DNA of 64,000 nucleotides from Psychrobacter sp. DAB_AL43B. GTDB taxonomy: Bacteria > Pseudomonadota > Gammaproteobacteria > Pseudomonadales > Moraxellaceae. Below, one piece after another: positions 30,611-38,890 of the stretch. The stretch covers positions 3,224,001 through 3,288,000 of the forward strand of contig NZ_LT799838.1 in assembly GCF_900168255.1 (NCBI RefSeq). Reading direction: 5' to 3'. Position 1 is the stretch's first letter. Each line of letters opens with the position of its first letter. Under the pieces are notes generated by a model, which saw nothing but the letters and a program-made list of their open reading frames with translations, was not told the DNA's origin and searched no databases. Made by a program: the position numbers and the translations under genes.

Positions 30611-31770
30611 TGGTTAGCGTAAAACCATTACCCGTTGCTACGCCTCTTTTAGATGATGAAAGCATAAACTCATGGTTACTACGGGTATCCTTAAATCAAG
30701 GCTGCGACCTTTCTACCATTCTTTTTTATCACTGGTCTAAATACAATTTGCGTCATCATGATTTTGATAAAGGCTTTAATCATATTAATAAGCAGATACA
30801 TCAAGATATGGCTGTACTTGCTCAGACTAATCTTGATTTTTTTGATAATAGAAGCTTGATACAGTTCAATGAAGATATTGGATTAGAGTATCGATCAAAT
30901 ATTAGCCTTACTTGGGTGTTACCTATTCCCAAGTTTCATTCTAAAACGATGGTAGGCCATCAATATTGCGCTCAATGTATGCAAGAGGACAAAAACGCAT
31001 ATTTGAGATTAAAGTGGCGATTTAGTTGGATTGTTTACTGTGAACAGCACTTAAAACCACTACAAAATTCGTGTTCTAGCTGTGGACTGCCGTATCAACC
31101 ACATCTGATTAAAGCTAATCATCGATTTATCAATAGATGTCCTCATTGCCGAGAAAAGCTAAGCGCTGAAAAAGCAAATCAAGTTTTATGTGCAGATGCT
31201 TATGAGTTTCAATTAAAGGCTGAACAAGTATTGAGCGCTAATCAAGCAGTAGTTTTTGGGCATTCAATAGCCTCTGGTGACTGGTTTGAGCTTATATTAT
31301 TTTTCATCAACCTAATAAGAAAAAGTACTTTGAAAAAAGATTTAATTTATAAAAACTTAGTAGAAACCCTTGATGTAGGCATTGACGGTTTTGAGCTAAG
31401 CAAAACTAGAACGGGACTGAAATTTGATTACTTATCCCATGGGGAAAGAGTAATGCTTATTGCCTACGCCAACCAGATGCTCAAAATTACATTTGATGAC
31501 TGGCTATTAGCTTGTAGGAAAAACAATTTAACGCAAAATAGCTTCCGGTTGGGTAAGCGACCCATCATACCGCAAGCCTTTTTACCTATCTACAAAGAGC
31601 TTCCCTCAGTCGTAAAGCGTCAAATTAAAGGAAGTAGGGTATCCGCTAAACCTAAATCAGCAAGGGCAGTCAATACTTCTTGGGAAAGGATGCAGTTACG
31701 AATTGAGAAGTTGAAAATATATGATAAAGCAAAACCCAACAAGAGAGCCAGAAGAGCTACTAAGTCATAA
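30607..31770 (+). CDS. tniQ: TniQ/TnsD-like target-selection protein
   Basis: The N-terminal PLLDDESINSWLLRVSLNQGC block is the TniQ signature. Zinc-binding cysteines and histidines follow at YCAQCMQED, YCEQHLKPL, SCSSCGLP and CPHCREKL (about residues 120-180). The 387-residue product is short compared with Tn7 TnsD (508). In comM elements this protein, possibly with the next one, is expected to recognise the comM site. Its C-terminal region (after residue 290) is basic and may bind DNA. The next gene starts 50 bp before this one ends. Confidence 0.92.
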   Translation: MMVSVKPLPVATPLLDDESINSWLLRVSLNQGCDLSTILFYHWSKYNLRHHDFDKGFNHINKQIHQDMAVLAQTNLDFFDNRSLIQFNEDIGLEYRSNISLTWVLPIPKFHSKTMVGHQYCAQCMQEDKNAYLRLKWRFSWIVYCEQHLKPLQNSCSSCGLPYQPHLIKANHRFINRCPHCREKLSAEKANQVLCADAYEFQLKAEQVLSANQAVVFGHSIASGDWFELILFFINLIRKSTLKKDLIYKNLVETLDVGIDGFELSKTRTGLKFDYLSHGERVMLIAYANQMLKITFDDWLLACRKNNLTQNSFRLGKRPIIPQAFLPIYKELPSVVKRQIKGSRVSAKPKSARAVNTSWERMQLRIEKLKIYDKAKPNKRARRATKS

Positions 31771-32602
31771 TATCTATCAAAGCTATGCTGATTTTAGTGA
31801 ATTCCTTCGTAGTCGGACGGGCAAAAGAAACTTCGTTGCTCCTGCATACAGGTTTCTTGAGTTTTTCAAAGAGTGTGATCTACAATGGGGCAAGATACCT
31901 TCTTATGAGATTATAACTTACACCTTTGATGATCATTTTGTCCAAAAAAACATGCCTGTACTTGGATGGCTTTTAAAAACCCATCAAATCTGTGTCGATA
32001 ATACAACAGAACAAATTATTATTTCACAAGCGGCTATCCAAGAGATGTTCGTAGCCTTTGATGACGATCCTCCAAGTATATTGCAAGAATACTTGTGTTT
32101 CTTGAATAAAAGACAGAAGCGTCGTCAGAGCAAGCCAAGCTCTGTTAGAACGGTTTTTCAACCTATGATCAGTTTATACTACTACTATGGTTTACACGGC
32201 TCACAAACGCCTTCACAAGCTCAAATAGATAGATATTTGACCATGAATAAGGGTCAAATATCAGCTATGGTTTGTTTTGTTCAATACTTAAACACTAATC
32301 GTCAATTTAATCTCATTTGTAAACGGGTGTCTAAGCAAATACCAGTTAGACCAGCTTATAAAATAGTTGGAGATAAGGATCGGCAAAAATTTGAAAGGCG
32401 ATTTATAGCGCTAGCCATGCTAACCGATCCGTTAAACGATAAGGAAAAGATCCAATGGATCAATTATGGTATTAGGTATTTCCATAGATTTTTCATCAGT
32501 ATAAAAACCCTATCAGATATAGATATCAAGCCATGTGATGAGTATGAGAATCTAATGCTAGTTCAATACGATAATAAAAAATTTGCATTACCTAAATTTT
32601 AG
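31721..32602 (+). CDS. tniE: TniE-like fifth transposition protein (function unknown)
   Basis: A 293-residue protein in the position of tniE in Tn6022/AbaR modules. It has no motif I can name; it is basic and rich in Arg, Tyr and Phe. It overlaps tniQ by 50 bp, implying co-translation and a role with it, perhaps in recognising comM. The name rests on position and length. It is not obviously related to Tn7 TnsE. Confidence 0.65.
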   Translation: MIKQNPTREPEELLSHNIYQSYADFSEFLRSRTGKRNFVAPAYRFLEFFKECDLQWGKIPSYEIITYTFDDHFVQKNMPVLGWLLKTHQICVDNTTEQIIISQAAIQEMFVAFDDDPPSILQEYLCFLNKRQKRRQSKPSSVRTVFQPMISLYYYYGLHGSQTPSQAQIDRYLTMNKGQISAMVCFVQYLNTNRQFNLICKRVSKQIPVRPAYKIVGDKDRQKFERRFIALAMLTDPLNDKEKIQWINYGIRYFHRFFISIKTLSDIDIKPCDEYENLMLVQYDNKKFALPKF

Positions 32603-32766
32603 TTAACTTTCAATAACTTGAATATGAGAGATTGCATAAAAGCACTTATTCAACGTTCAATACTAAAGTTTACATATATAATATGTGTTTTTATTGAACA
32701 AATATAGAGTTTCTATTGTAGAAGACAACTCGCCTCCGCTAGAAATTCTTATGAAAGGGCTTATTT

Positions 32767-33042
32767 ATGAAAAGATTAATCTTAGCAACAGTAATATCTT
32801 TCTTTGCAATGTCGTCAAATGGCACTGTTACTACTACTGATAATCCATTTTATAATGCCGCTGAGGTTAATCATCCTCTATTTGCTAAGGGTGCTGGTGG
32901 ATCGCAATGTAAAGGTTTACCGCGTGTTTGTGGTCAGATGGTTAGTTGTGAACAAGCCAAGCAAGCGCTCAAATGCGGTAATACCAGATTAGACCGTGAT
33001 AAAGATGGCGTACCTTGTGAATCTATCTGTCCGGGCGGTTAA
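32767..33042 (+). CDS. Excalibur calcium-binding domain protein, secreted
   Basis: A 91-residue protein with a signal peptide (KRLILATVISFFAMSSNG). It then carries one excalibur domain, with cysteines in CKGLPRVCGQM, SCEQAKQALKCGN and the calcium-loop DRDKDGVPCESIC. The domain is often joined to extracellular nucleases, but no nuclease part is present here. It is the first cargo gene after the transposition module, with a GAAAGGGC Shine-Dalgarno. Confidence 0.85.
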   Translation: MKRLILATVISFFAMSSNGTVTTTDNPFYNAAEVNHPLFAKGAGGSQCKGLPRVCGQMVSCEQAKQALKCGNTRLDRDKDGVPCESICPGG

Positions 33043-33044
33043 AT

Positions 33045-33319
33045 ATGAACTTATTTATTAAAGGTTTATGTATAACTATCACTATTTCCTTAGTGTGAAG
33101 TGGGGGTTATGACGAACTTCTTCCTGATTCTTCTAGCATCGTTGGAAGTAGCTCAGGCTCTAACAATAGCGATAGTAATGAAAATGACAGTGATAACGCC
33201 GTTTCATTAAAAAAACTTGTAGTCGAATGTCATCATATATGGAGGCCAATCGGCAGCTTAGCTGTGGTAATTGTATGCAAGTAATAAAATTTCATACTGA
33301 ATTACTCGCAACTCTTTGA
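33045..33319 (+). pseudogene. Decayed second excalibur lipoprotein gene
   Basis: An ATG 2 bp after the excalibur gene starts a leader (MNLFIKGLCITITISLV) that runs into TGA, just where a lipobox cysteine would be expected. Reading continues in frame with GGYDELLPDSSSIVGSSSGS and an Asn/Ser-rich linker. After a frame change near 33225 it gives SYMEANRQLSCGNC, similar to the SCEQAKQALKCGN of the neighbouring domain, and then stops. So it has a nonsense codon, a frameshift and a lost calcium loop. Confidence 0.6.
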
Positions 33320-33366
33320 TTTTACAGACTCATAAAGAGGGCGTAAAAATAAAGTTTCATACTTGC

Positions 33367-33591
33367 TCACTCACGAATAGAGGTGTAGAGCATAGTTATA
33401 TGAGTAATTCTTTCACTTTTTGGGAGCTGCGAAACCATGTGACCTATGCTAGTGATACGGGCCGTACCTTGTGTTTCGGTTTTGACAGTATCCCCTACCG
33501 AAAACGCACCAAATGGCGTAGAACTAATATACTTATTATTGGCGCGTCTGTCGTCTGATTCGTAAACTTCCAATATATACTCTGTAGACAT
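33367..33591 (-). CDS. Small hypothetical protein (74 aa)
   Basis: Not recognised. A strong Shine-Dalgarno (AGAGGAAA) lies before the ATG. The pattern of short strands (TEYILEVYE, FGAFSVGDTVKTE, GTARITSIGHMV) suggests a small beta-barrel. It lies alone on the minus strand between the excalibur pair and the Ntn hydrolase unit. Confidence 0.55.
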   Translation of the reverse strand: MSTEYILEVYESDDRRANNKYISSTPFGAFSVGDTVKTETQGTARITSIGHMVSQLPKSERITHITMLYTSIRE

Positions 33592-33825
33592 AATTTTTCC
33601 TCTGGTTAATGTGTCTTACTTTTCTAAAAAAATAAAATACTTTTCAGTATGATACTTTAATACTTAGTATAAATCCTTATTACTCTCTCACAGTAATACC
33701 GCCATTGATAGTGATAAAGACTGTATCCCTTGTGAAGCGTTGTGTTCAAATTAAAATACTTGCAGTCAACCCGTTGAACACTCTACGATTCTGATCAGCC
33801 TACTTACCACTATCTCTTTACTAAA

Positions 33826-33856
33826 AAAAACCAGAAACTCTAGTTTCTGGTTTTTA
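33826..33856 (-). terminator. Intrinsic terminator of the Ntn hydrolase unit
   Basis: Hairpin arms ccagaaact and agtttctgg around CTAG, flanked on the distal side by an A run that reads as T on the minus strand. It lies just after the 78-residue gene. Nothing else is seen between 33592 and 33825. Confidence 0.8.
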
Positions 33857-33882
33857 CATTGTCACTGATTATTTGCAAACTT

Positions 33883-34119
33883 TTAAGCCTCAACTTTCTC
33901 TTCGCTGAGGAGTCCTTTATTTATTAAACTTTGTTTAAATCTAGCTGATGCTTTACTAGCTATATGGTCTGAAATACGCTCACGATTTTTATAAATATCA
34001 CTGTACATCTCTTCTTCAGTTAATTTATCTTTTCCAAGAAGAAATACATCTTTATTCTTTCTTACCGTGTTGTAAGTGTTACTATCAAACGCAAATGGAA
34101 ATTCAGTTTTGTTTAACAT
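33883..34119 (-). CDS. Small hypothetical partner of the Ntn hydrolase (78 aa)
   Basis: Charged, mostly helical protein with a clear Shine-Dalgarno (AAGGAG) and a start 36 bp after the stop of the 455-residue Ntn hydrolase, so the two are probably co-transcribed. The region DKLTEEEMYSDIYKNRERISDHIASKASARF is amphipathic. I know no family for it. Being the partner of a candidate threonine peptidase, it may be a substrate, adaptor or inhibitor, but that is inference. Confidence 0.6.
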   Translation of the reverse strand: MLNKTEFPFAFDSNTYNTVRKNKDVFLLGKDKLTEEEMYSDIYKNRERISDHIASKASARFKQSLINKGLLSEEKVEA

Positions 34120-34155
34120 GGTATATCTCCTTATTGGAATAATTGCAGCAACTCA

Positions 34156-35523
34156 CTAATCAAAGTAATTTTGAAAGAAATGTTGATTGAGCTTATCTTC
34201 AAAATAATGTTTTCGCTTTTTCCAAATAAAGCCATCGCCTTTACTAATAATTGCTACATCAATCGCACCACCAACACTTTCCAATGAGGACGTAGTTCGT
34301 CTTTTCAGAAATGTTAGATAGATCAAACTCTCTGCAAGTTCCGCTAAATCTTCCTTAGATAGAAATCTTAAAGCTTGTAAAGTTGGTTGTATATGGGAGT
34401 TATGTAGAACAGATTCTATATTATTTTGCATCGATACCATAATACTTTCTTTAAACTCTTGCTTTAAAGTTTCTAGAAGCCCCTCATCAACTTCTCCCTC
34501 TGTATTCGCAATAATTGTATCGTTATAAGTATCTAAAGTACTCGATAGTGACTTATATAATGAATCATTGACAACATTATACACCTCAGGGTTCATGCCT
34601 CGAATAAAAGTATTCATTACATCAGTCTGTGCAAACGGAACAAGGTCGCAGTGATGTTCATCACTAATTGAGATATCACCAGTAACACTGTAACGAAGGT
34701 TCCCACTGACCACTCCATCCGTCTGGATAGAATATAGAGCTGGATATAATTGTTCATTACCGTAGCCTACAAAAACTAATCCTGTAAAGCCTAACAAAAA
34801 GCAATTAGATGATAAAATACTAATGAACAAATCAGCAATTTTTGCTCTTAATCCTTCAATATTATCTGAATGTAGTAGTAATGGAGTACTATTTATAAAT
34901 ACATCATCAATAATTTCATAGATAAAATCCTCATTACTCTGCTTAAAACTTTTTAGATCCACCTCATCTAGACCTTCTATCTTATCTAAGGCATTGAAAA
35001 TTAAGATATCTTGATCAACTATACTTTCTAGTATAGCTGCTACTTTTTTCACGCTGTCGATTTTCTCAGATGGTATATCTTCATACGAATCTAAATCTTG
35101 TAATACTAACAAAGTGTCATAATCACCCTGATCTAATAGTTGGTTTCCTACATCATTTATAATTTTATTGACTATGATCTGTAACTTCGTTGTAAGAAAA
35201 GCTTTTTCTTTTTTTCTAAAGTTCAATAATTCATTTTTTATAAGAAATTTCCTGAAATCATCGCTGTACTCTTTAACAGTTCTGAATGATCTTTTCTTTA
35301 AACTTTTTCTATACAACTTGATGATTAGCTCCCAAGGCGTATAAAGAAACTCTGCATTGTTAAAGATCATGATCGCAACTGGATGGTGTTTTGATAAAGT
35401 GAAGACTTTGTTAGCTGTATTAAAAACCTTGCTAGTTGATTTATCACCATTAGTAATTGTCGCAGCACTATCTGCGGCTAATGCCATACCTGTCTTATTT
35501 AAGATCGCTACAACTGCTGTCAT
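34156..35523 (-). CDS. Proteasome-beta/HslV-like Ntn hydrolase (455 aa)
   Basis: After loss of Met1 the N-terminus is TAVVAILNKTGMALAADSAATI, the double strand of proteasome-type Ntn hydrolases. Thr in mature position 1 and Asp in position 17 match the catalytic residues, and a Lys in TANKVFTL takes the place of Lys33. The fold's second half is recognisable near the end: LLGFTGLVFVGYGNEQLYPALYSIQTDG (inner strands) and a helix pair followed by SVGGAIDVAIISKGDGFIW. Between these lies about 180 residues of helical insertion. It is about twice the length of HslV or a proteasome beta subunit. Substrate unknown; no HslU-type ATPase is nearby. Confidence 0.75.
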   Translation of the reverse strand: MTAVVAILNKTGMALAADSAATITNGDKSTSKVFNTANKVFTLSKHHPVAIMIFNNAEFLYTPWELIIKLYRKSLKKRSFRTVKEYSDDFRKFLIKNELLNFRKKEKAFLTTKLQIIVNKIINDVGNQLLDQGDYDTLLVLQDLDSYEDIPSEKIDSVKKVAAILESIVDQDILIFNALDKIEGLDEVDLKSFKQSNEDFIYEIIDDVFINSTPLLLHSDNIEGLRAKIADLFISILSSNCFLLGFTGLVFVGYGNEQLYPALYSIQTDGVVSGNLRYSVTGDISISDEHHCDLVPFAQTDVMNTFIRGMNPEVYNVVNDSLYKSLSSTLDTYNDTIIANTEGEVDEGLLETLKQEFKESIMVSMQNNIESVLHNSHIQPTLQALRFLSKEDLAELAESLIYLTFLKRRTTSSLESVGGAIDVAIISKGDGFIWKKRKHYFEDKLNQHFFQNYFD

Positions 35524-35688
35524 ATAATTCTCTTTGGTTTAAAAGCTCAAATACTCAAAATACAAACAAAACCTGATTTGCTTCATTTATCTGTTTTATA
35601 ATCTATATATACGGCATTAAATCTATATCAATCAATGGCTTAATATACTAAGCATACACTTTTCCCTATTAATATTTATATCTCAAAA

Positions 35689-37266
35689 CTATTTTTTTAA
35701 TGTTAGATTATCCATATCACCTATAGCTTCTATAAAACTCTGATCATGAGATACCAAGATAATTGCACCTGTATAGTCGTGTAATGCTTGCTGGAGCAAG
35801 TTTTTTGATTCTATATCTAAATGGTTGTCAGGTTCATCTAGTAGCAGTAAGGCTGGAGCAGTAGGACCACAAAACAAGCATGCAAGGGCTACTTTTAATT
35901 GTTCGCCACCGCTTAATGTATTGACTGGCTTGATTGCAGCATCTCCCTTAATTCTCAGTTGCGCCAATCGAGTTCGATATAAATCTTCTGTCCAACCAGA
36001 CGCTTGCTGACGAAAATTATCTAATGCGGACAGATCTTTATCGAGAAAAGAAAAATGCTGATCCATAAGGCGATAGGACTGAGTAACTGCTATTTCACCT
36101 CGCAACGCTTCAAGCTGACCTGATATTACTTTTAGTAAAGTGGATTTGCCACTACCATTCTTACCAGTAATGGCAATGCGTTCGCCCTTATTCACGATCA
36201 AACTCAATGGAGTTGCCATGCCAAAAGGTAAGACAACATCAGATAGATGCAGCAGTGGATTACTGGTAACTTCGGGAGTAGCCGTTACGATGGCAAGCGG
36301 TTCTATAATCTCTAATTGAGCCTTAGCACTAGCTGCTTGTCCGCTAGCATTTTGTATTCGATCATCGTGTAGCTTCGCTTTACGTGATTGAGTAGCCTCT
36401 GAGCGCCCTAACTCACGGTCTAGAATAATTTTACTTTGATTGCTATCTTTACGTTTATTTTTACCGCGACTTTGGCGCTGTTCGGTCTTCTCTTGAGCAG
36501 CCTGCTGTTCTCGCTTGGCTTGCTGTAGTTCTTTTTTTGCCTGATCAGCACTTCTTTGCGCACCTAAAAGTAGCTGTTCTTGACTCTCTAGCCAATCATG
36601 CCAACCACCACGACTTATTGAAATCCCCATACTCGTTAATTCATAAACGATCTGTACTTGTTCTAATAAAATGGGATCATGTGACACTAATAAAACACCG
36701 CCATTAAAACTCTCTAGCCATTGAGCTAACCACACGCGACCATCCTGATCTAAATGGTTGCTAGGCTCATCAAGTATTAAAAACTTACATCCTTGCCTTT
36801 TTAATGCTAACAGTTTTAAACGTGTCTGCTCACCACCGCTAAGTGACTTAAATGGACGCTTAAGAACATCTAGTGATAGCTCACCTTCTGCCAATAAGGC
36901 GTCTGTTTCAGCTTCCCAGTTCCACTTACCGTCCATAAAACTAAAATCTTCCGGTGTACCTTCACCATTGAGAATACGTGAGCTTACTCGTTGTATCTCA
37001 CTAACACCTAAAACATCACCTGCGGTTCCTACTATTTCAGTTTCTCCCTGAGCCAAGTAGCCTATTTTGCAAAAGCGTTGTACAACACCCTCACTAGGCT
37101 GCAACCTATCTGCTAGTATTGCTGCTAAACAGGATTTTCCTACTCCGTTTCTGCCAATTAACGCATGTAACTCATTAGTCAAAAAAATATCAATTTCTGA
37201 AAATAAAGGCAATGATGATTCAGGAAAAACTAAACTTAACTGTCTTGCTTCTATTAGGTTTTGCAT
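35689..37266 (-). CDS. ABC-F family ATPase (ribosome-associated type)
   Basis: Two ABC modules in one chain and no membrane segment. Walker A motifs are GRNGVGKS (residue 38) and GKNGSGKST, signatures LSGGEQTRLK and LSGGEQLKVA, and Walker B FLILDEPSNHLD and LLLLDEPDNHLD. The modules are joined by a charged linker of about 80 residues rich in Gln and Lys. ABC-F proteins act on ribosomes, some giving antibiotic protection. The ATG at 37266 was chosen over 37338 because AGAGGG precedes it and homology starts there (525 residues). It is the last gene of a four-gene minus-strand unit with three small membrane proteins. Confidence 0.88.
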   Translation of the reverse strand: MQNLIEARQLSLVFPESSLPLFSEIDIFLTNELHALIGRNGVGKSCLAAILADRLQPSEGVVQRFCKIGYLAQGETEIVGTAGDVLGVSEIQRVSSRILNGEGTPEDFSFMDGKWNWEAETDALLAEGELSLDVLKRPFKSLSGGEQTRLKLLALKRQGCKFLILDEPSNHLDQDGRVWLAQWLESFNGGVLLVSHDPILLEQVQIVYELTSMGISISRGGWHDWLESQEQLLLGAQRSADQAKKELQQAKREQQAAQEKTEQRQSRGKNKRKDSNQSKIILDRELGRSEATQSRKAKLHDDRIQNASGQAASAKAQLEIIEPLAIVTATPEVTSNPLLHLSDVVLPFGMATPLSLIVNKGERIAITGKNGSGKSTLLKVISGQLEALRGEIAVTQSYRLMDQHFSFLDKDLSALDNFRQQASGWTEDLYRTRLAQLRIKGDAAIKPVNTLSGGEQLKVALACLFCGPTAPALLLLDEPDNHLDIESKNLLQQALHDYTGAIILVSHDQSFIEAIGDMDNLTLKK

Positions 37267-37286
37267 AAACCCTCTTTTAAAACGTA

Positions 37287-37838
37287 TTACATTAGCCAAA
37301 TAAATACAATCCAAGCTCCAATAGATGCTAAAAAGCAAAGTAGACTAGCTCTTTTACAATATGAGAATATGCGAAAGTTGCTAGAAGGAATAATGGACTC
37401 GTACCTATTAGCTCCTTCTAAAAGTAAGTATAAACGTTGAATACTTAGTTTATCAGCTAAATCTCTTTCACTTCTTATATCGGCATACAAATAAACAGCT
37501 CCAAAGATAATACCCAAGGCATTAGCGATAATGGCTACTTTGAATAGAAATAACTGATTACTCTGTATGAACAGCAGGGAACTGTCAAGTGCTGGGGACA
37601 TTCTAGTAATTTGAGACACTATGACTGAGAATACTCCAGAAGCGATAACAATAAGCCACTTCATCCATTCATAATCTTTTTCATTAGCAGTATTGTGCTT
37701 CTCTGCAAGCGCTCGGCCTATTTCATCTAGTGTAGGTTTCAAAGCTTCATGACGATTATAAAAATCTACCGTGATTCCCTCTTTATCTAGTTTGTTATTG
37801 AACCTCCTTTGAAGAGCCTTCAACTCTCGCTTACTCAT
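37287..37838 (-). CDS. Hypothetical membrane protein (183 aa, three helices)
   Basis: Not recognised. About 55 charged, helical N-terminal residues are followed by hydrophobic helices near residues 60-80, 97-120 and 160-182. The second is followed by a polar stretch (DIRSERDLADKLSIQRLYLLLEGANRY). The layout, soluble helices plus a membrane bundle, resembles effector-type SLATT-like membrane proteins, but I see no firm signature. Its start overlaps the stop of the preceding gene by 1 bp, and the ABC-F gene follows after 20 bp. Confidence 0.65.
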   Translation of the reverse strand: MSKRELKALQRRFNNKLDKEGITVDFYNRHEALKPTLDEIGRALAEKHNTANEKDYEWMKWLIVIASGVFSVIVSQITRMSPALDSSLLFIQSNQLFLFKVAIIANALGIIFGAVYLYADIRSERDLADKLSIQRLYLLLEGANRYESIIPSSNFRIFSYCKRASLLCFLASIGAWIVFIWLM

Positions 37839-38080
37839 CAGCTCGTTACTCGCTTAATTGTCCAATGCAAAACTAATACCCCTAATAAAAGCAGGTAGCC
37901 AAACAACCAGTATCCTTGTAATGTATCAATAACAACTAAAGGCGCTTGATTAATACCAACACTACCAGTTGTATTAGAAATATGGTTTTCAGCAATAAAG
38001 CTCAACGCAAAGTATCCGATTAAGGCAAAAAAAGTAAATATTATTGATAATTTTAAGAATTTTTCGTCGATTTTACGCAT
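37838..38080 (-). CDS. Hypothetical small membrane protein (80 aa, two helices)
   Basis: Two hydrophobic helices (about residues 10-31 and 54-76) with a short exposed loop. It lies 3 bp after the preceding gene and overlaps the next by 1 bp, so it is part of a tightly coupled unit. No family recognised. Confidence 0.6.
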   Translation of the reverse strand: MRKIDEKFLKLSIIFTFFALIGYFALSFIAENHISNTTGSVGINQAPLVVIDTLQGYWLFGYLLLLGVLVLHWTIKRVTS

Positions 38081-38083
38081 AGC

Positions 38084-38434
38084 TTACTTTTCCGTAATTA
38101 GCTTTTCTTTGAACATTAGTATGAACCCAAAGCTAAATATGAGACAGCCTAGACCAGCTACCAGTTGCTCTGACACAGTTGTTTGATGCTCCCAGTCATA
38201 CGCTATGATGATTATCAGGATAGATATAACCCAAGATATAGTCGCAACTAAAGCAAATAATATTCTATTACTTGGCAGAAAGTTAGTAGACTGTAACCAT
38301 TTAGGTTTCAAACACAGCCAGAAAGCCACAAGTGGGATTGCTAGCATGGGGAATACTAGGAAAACAGCTATATAATTGTTCATTCTAATCTCATAAGTTG
38401 TTAGAGTACTTTTATAGTTTATGAAATCCCACAT
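38084..38434 (-). CDS. Hypothetical membrane protein (116 aa, three helices)
   Basis: First gene of the four-gene minus-strand unit. Helices lie near residues 20-42, 58-80 and 88-110. No motif recognised. The start codon could be ATG 38434 or the second Met at 38383 (MNNYIAVFLVF). The region to the divergent plus-strand cassette (38435-38571) must hold both promoters. Confidence 0.6.
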   Translation of the reverse strand: MWDFINYKSTLTTYEIRMNNYIAVFLVFPMLAIPLVAFWLCLKPKWLQSTNFLPSNRILFALVATISWVISILIIIIAYDWEHQTTVSEQLVAGLGCLIFSFGFILMFKEKLITEK

Positions 38435-38571
38435 GCAGCATGGGTCAACCCATTACCACAGAAAAACTTAATTTCAGTACCTTTTCCTATTTTAGTGACA
38501 TAATAATTAAAGTACTATAGTCTAGTTATTTTTTAAAGTATATTCTAACCTTATTTGACAGGAGCAAACTA

Positions 38572-38877
38572 ATGGCTGTCTACGTAGATTTTGCAAATAT
38601 AAGTTTTAGGCAAGATAAGTGGTGTCACTTGCTGGCCGACAGTCTTGATGAGCTGCATGACTTTGCTTTGCTTATTAATGTAGACAAACGATGGTTTCAT
38701 AAAAATGCCAGTTATCCTCATTATGATATTACTGTCAGAACCAGAGAAATAGCTATCAGTAGAGGAGCTTTACCATCAAATAGAAAAAAAATAATTGAAT
38801 GTGCAAAAAAGTTAAAAGCTGAGCTTGAATACAATCGCTCTTTAACCCTGAATACGAATCAAATGAGCTTATTTTAA
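38572..38877 (+). CDS. DUF4031 domain protein
   Basis: Begins AVYVDFANI, then WCHLLADSLDELHDFALLINVDKRWFHKNASYPHYDITVRTREIAISRGA. The DELH, W(F)H, HYD and R-A-G-A elements are those of DUF4031, a small domain of unknown function. A good Shine-Dalgarno (AGGAG) precedes the start. It is the first gene of a three-gene plus-strand unit, with the thymidylate-synthase homologue starting 13 bp later. The 101-residue length fits one domain plus a short tail. Confidence 0.82.
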   Translation: MAVYVDFANISFRQDKWCHLLADSLDELHDFALLINVDKRWFHKNASYPHYDITVRTREIAISRGALPSNRKKIIECAKKLKAELEYNRSLTLNTNQMSLF

Positions 38878-38890
38878 GTAAGGTGTTAAG

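Noticed and set aside
31721..32602. Calling the fifth tni gene TnsE because of its position after tniQ
   Set aside because: I see none of the TnsE segments in it, whereas the protein at 42746-44641 shows several. The position fits tniE of comM-type modules.
33316..33558. An 80-residue plus-strand frame
   Set aside because: It overlaps the 74-residue minus-strand gene, which has a much better Shine-Dalgarno and a protein-like sequence.
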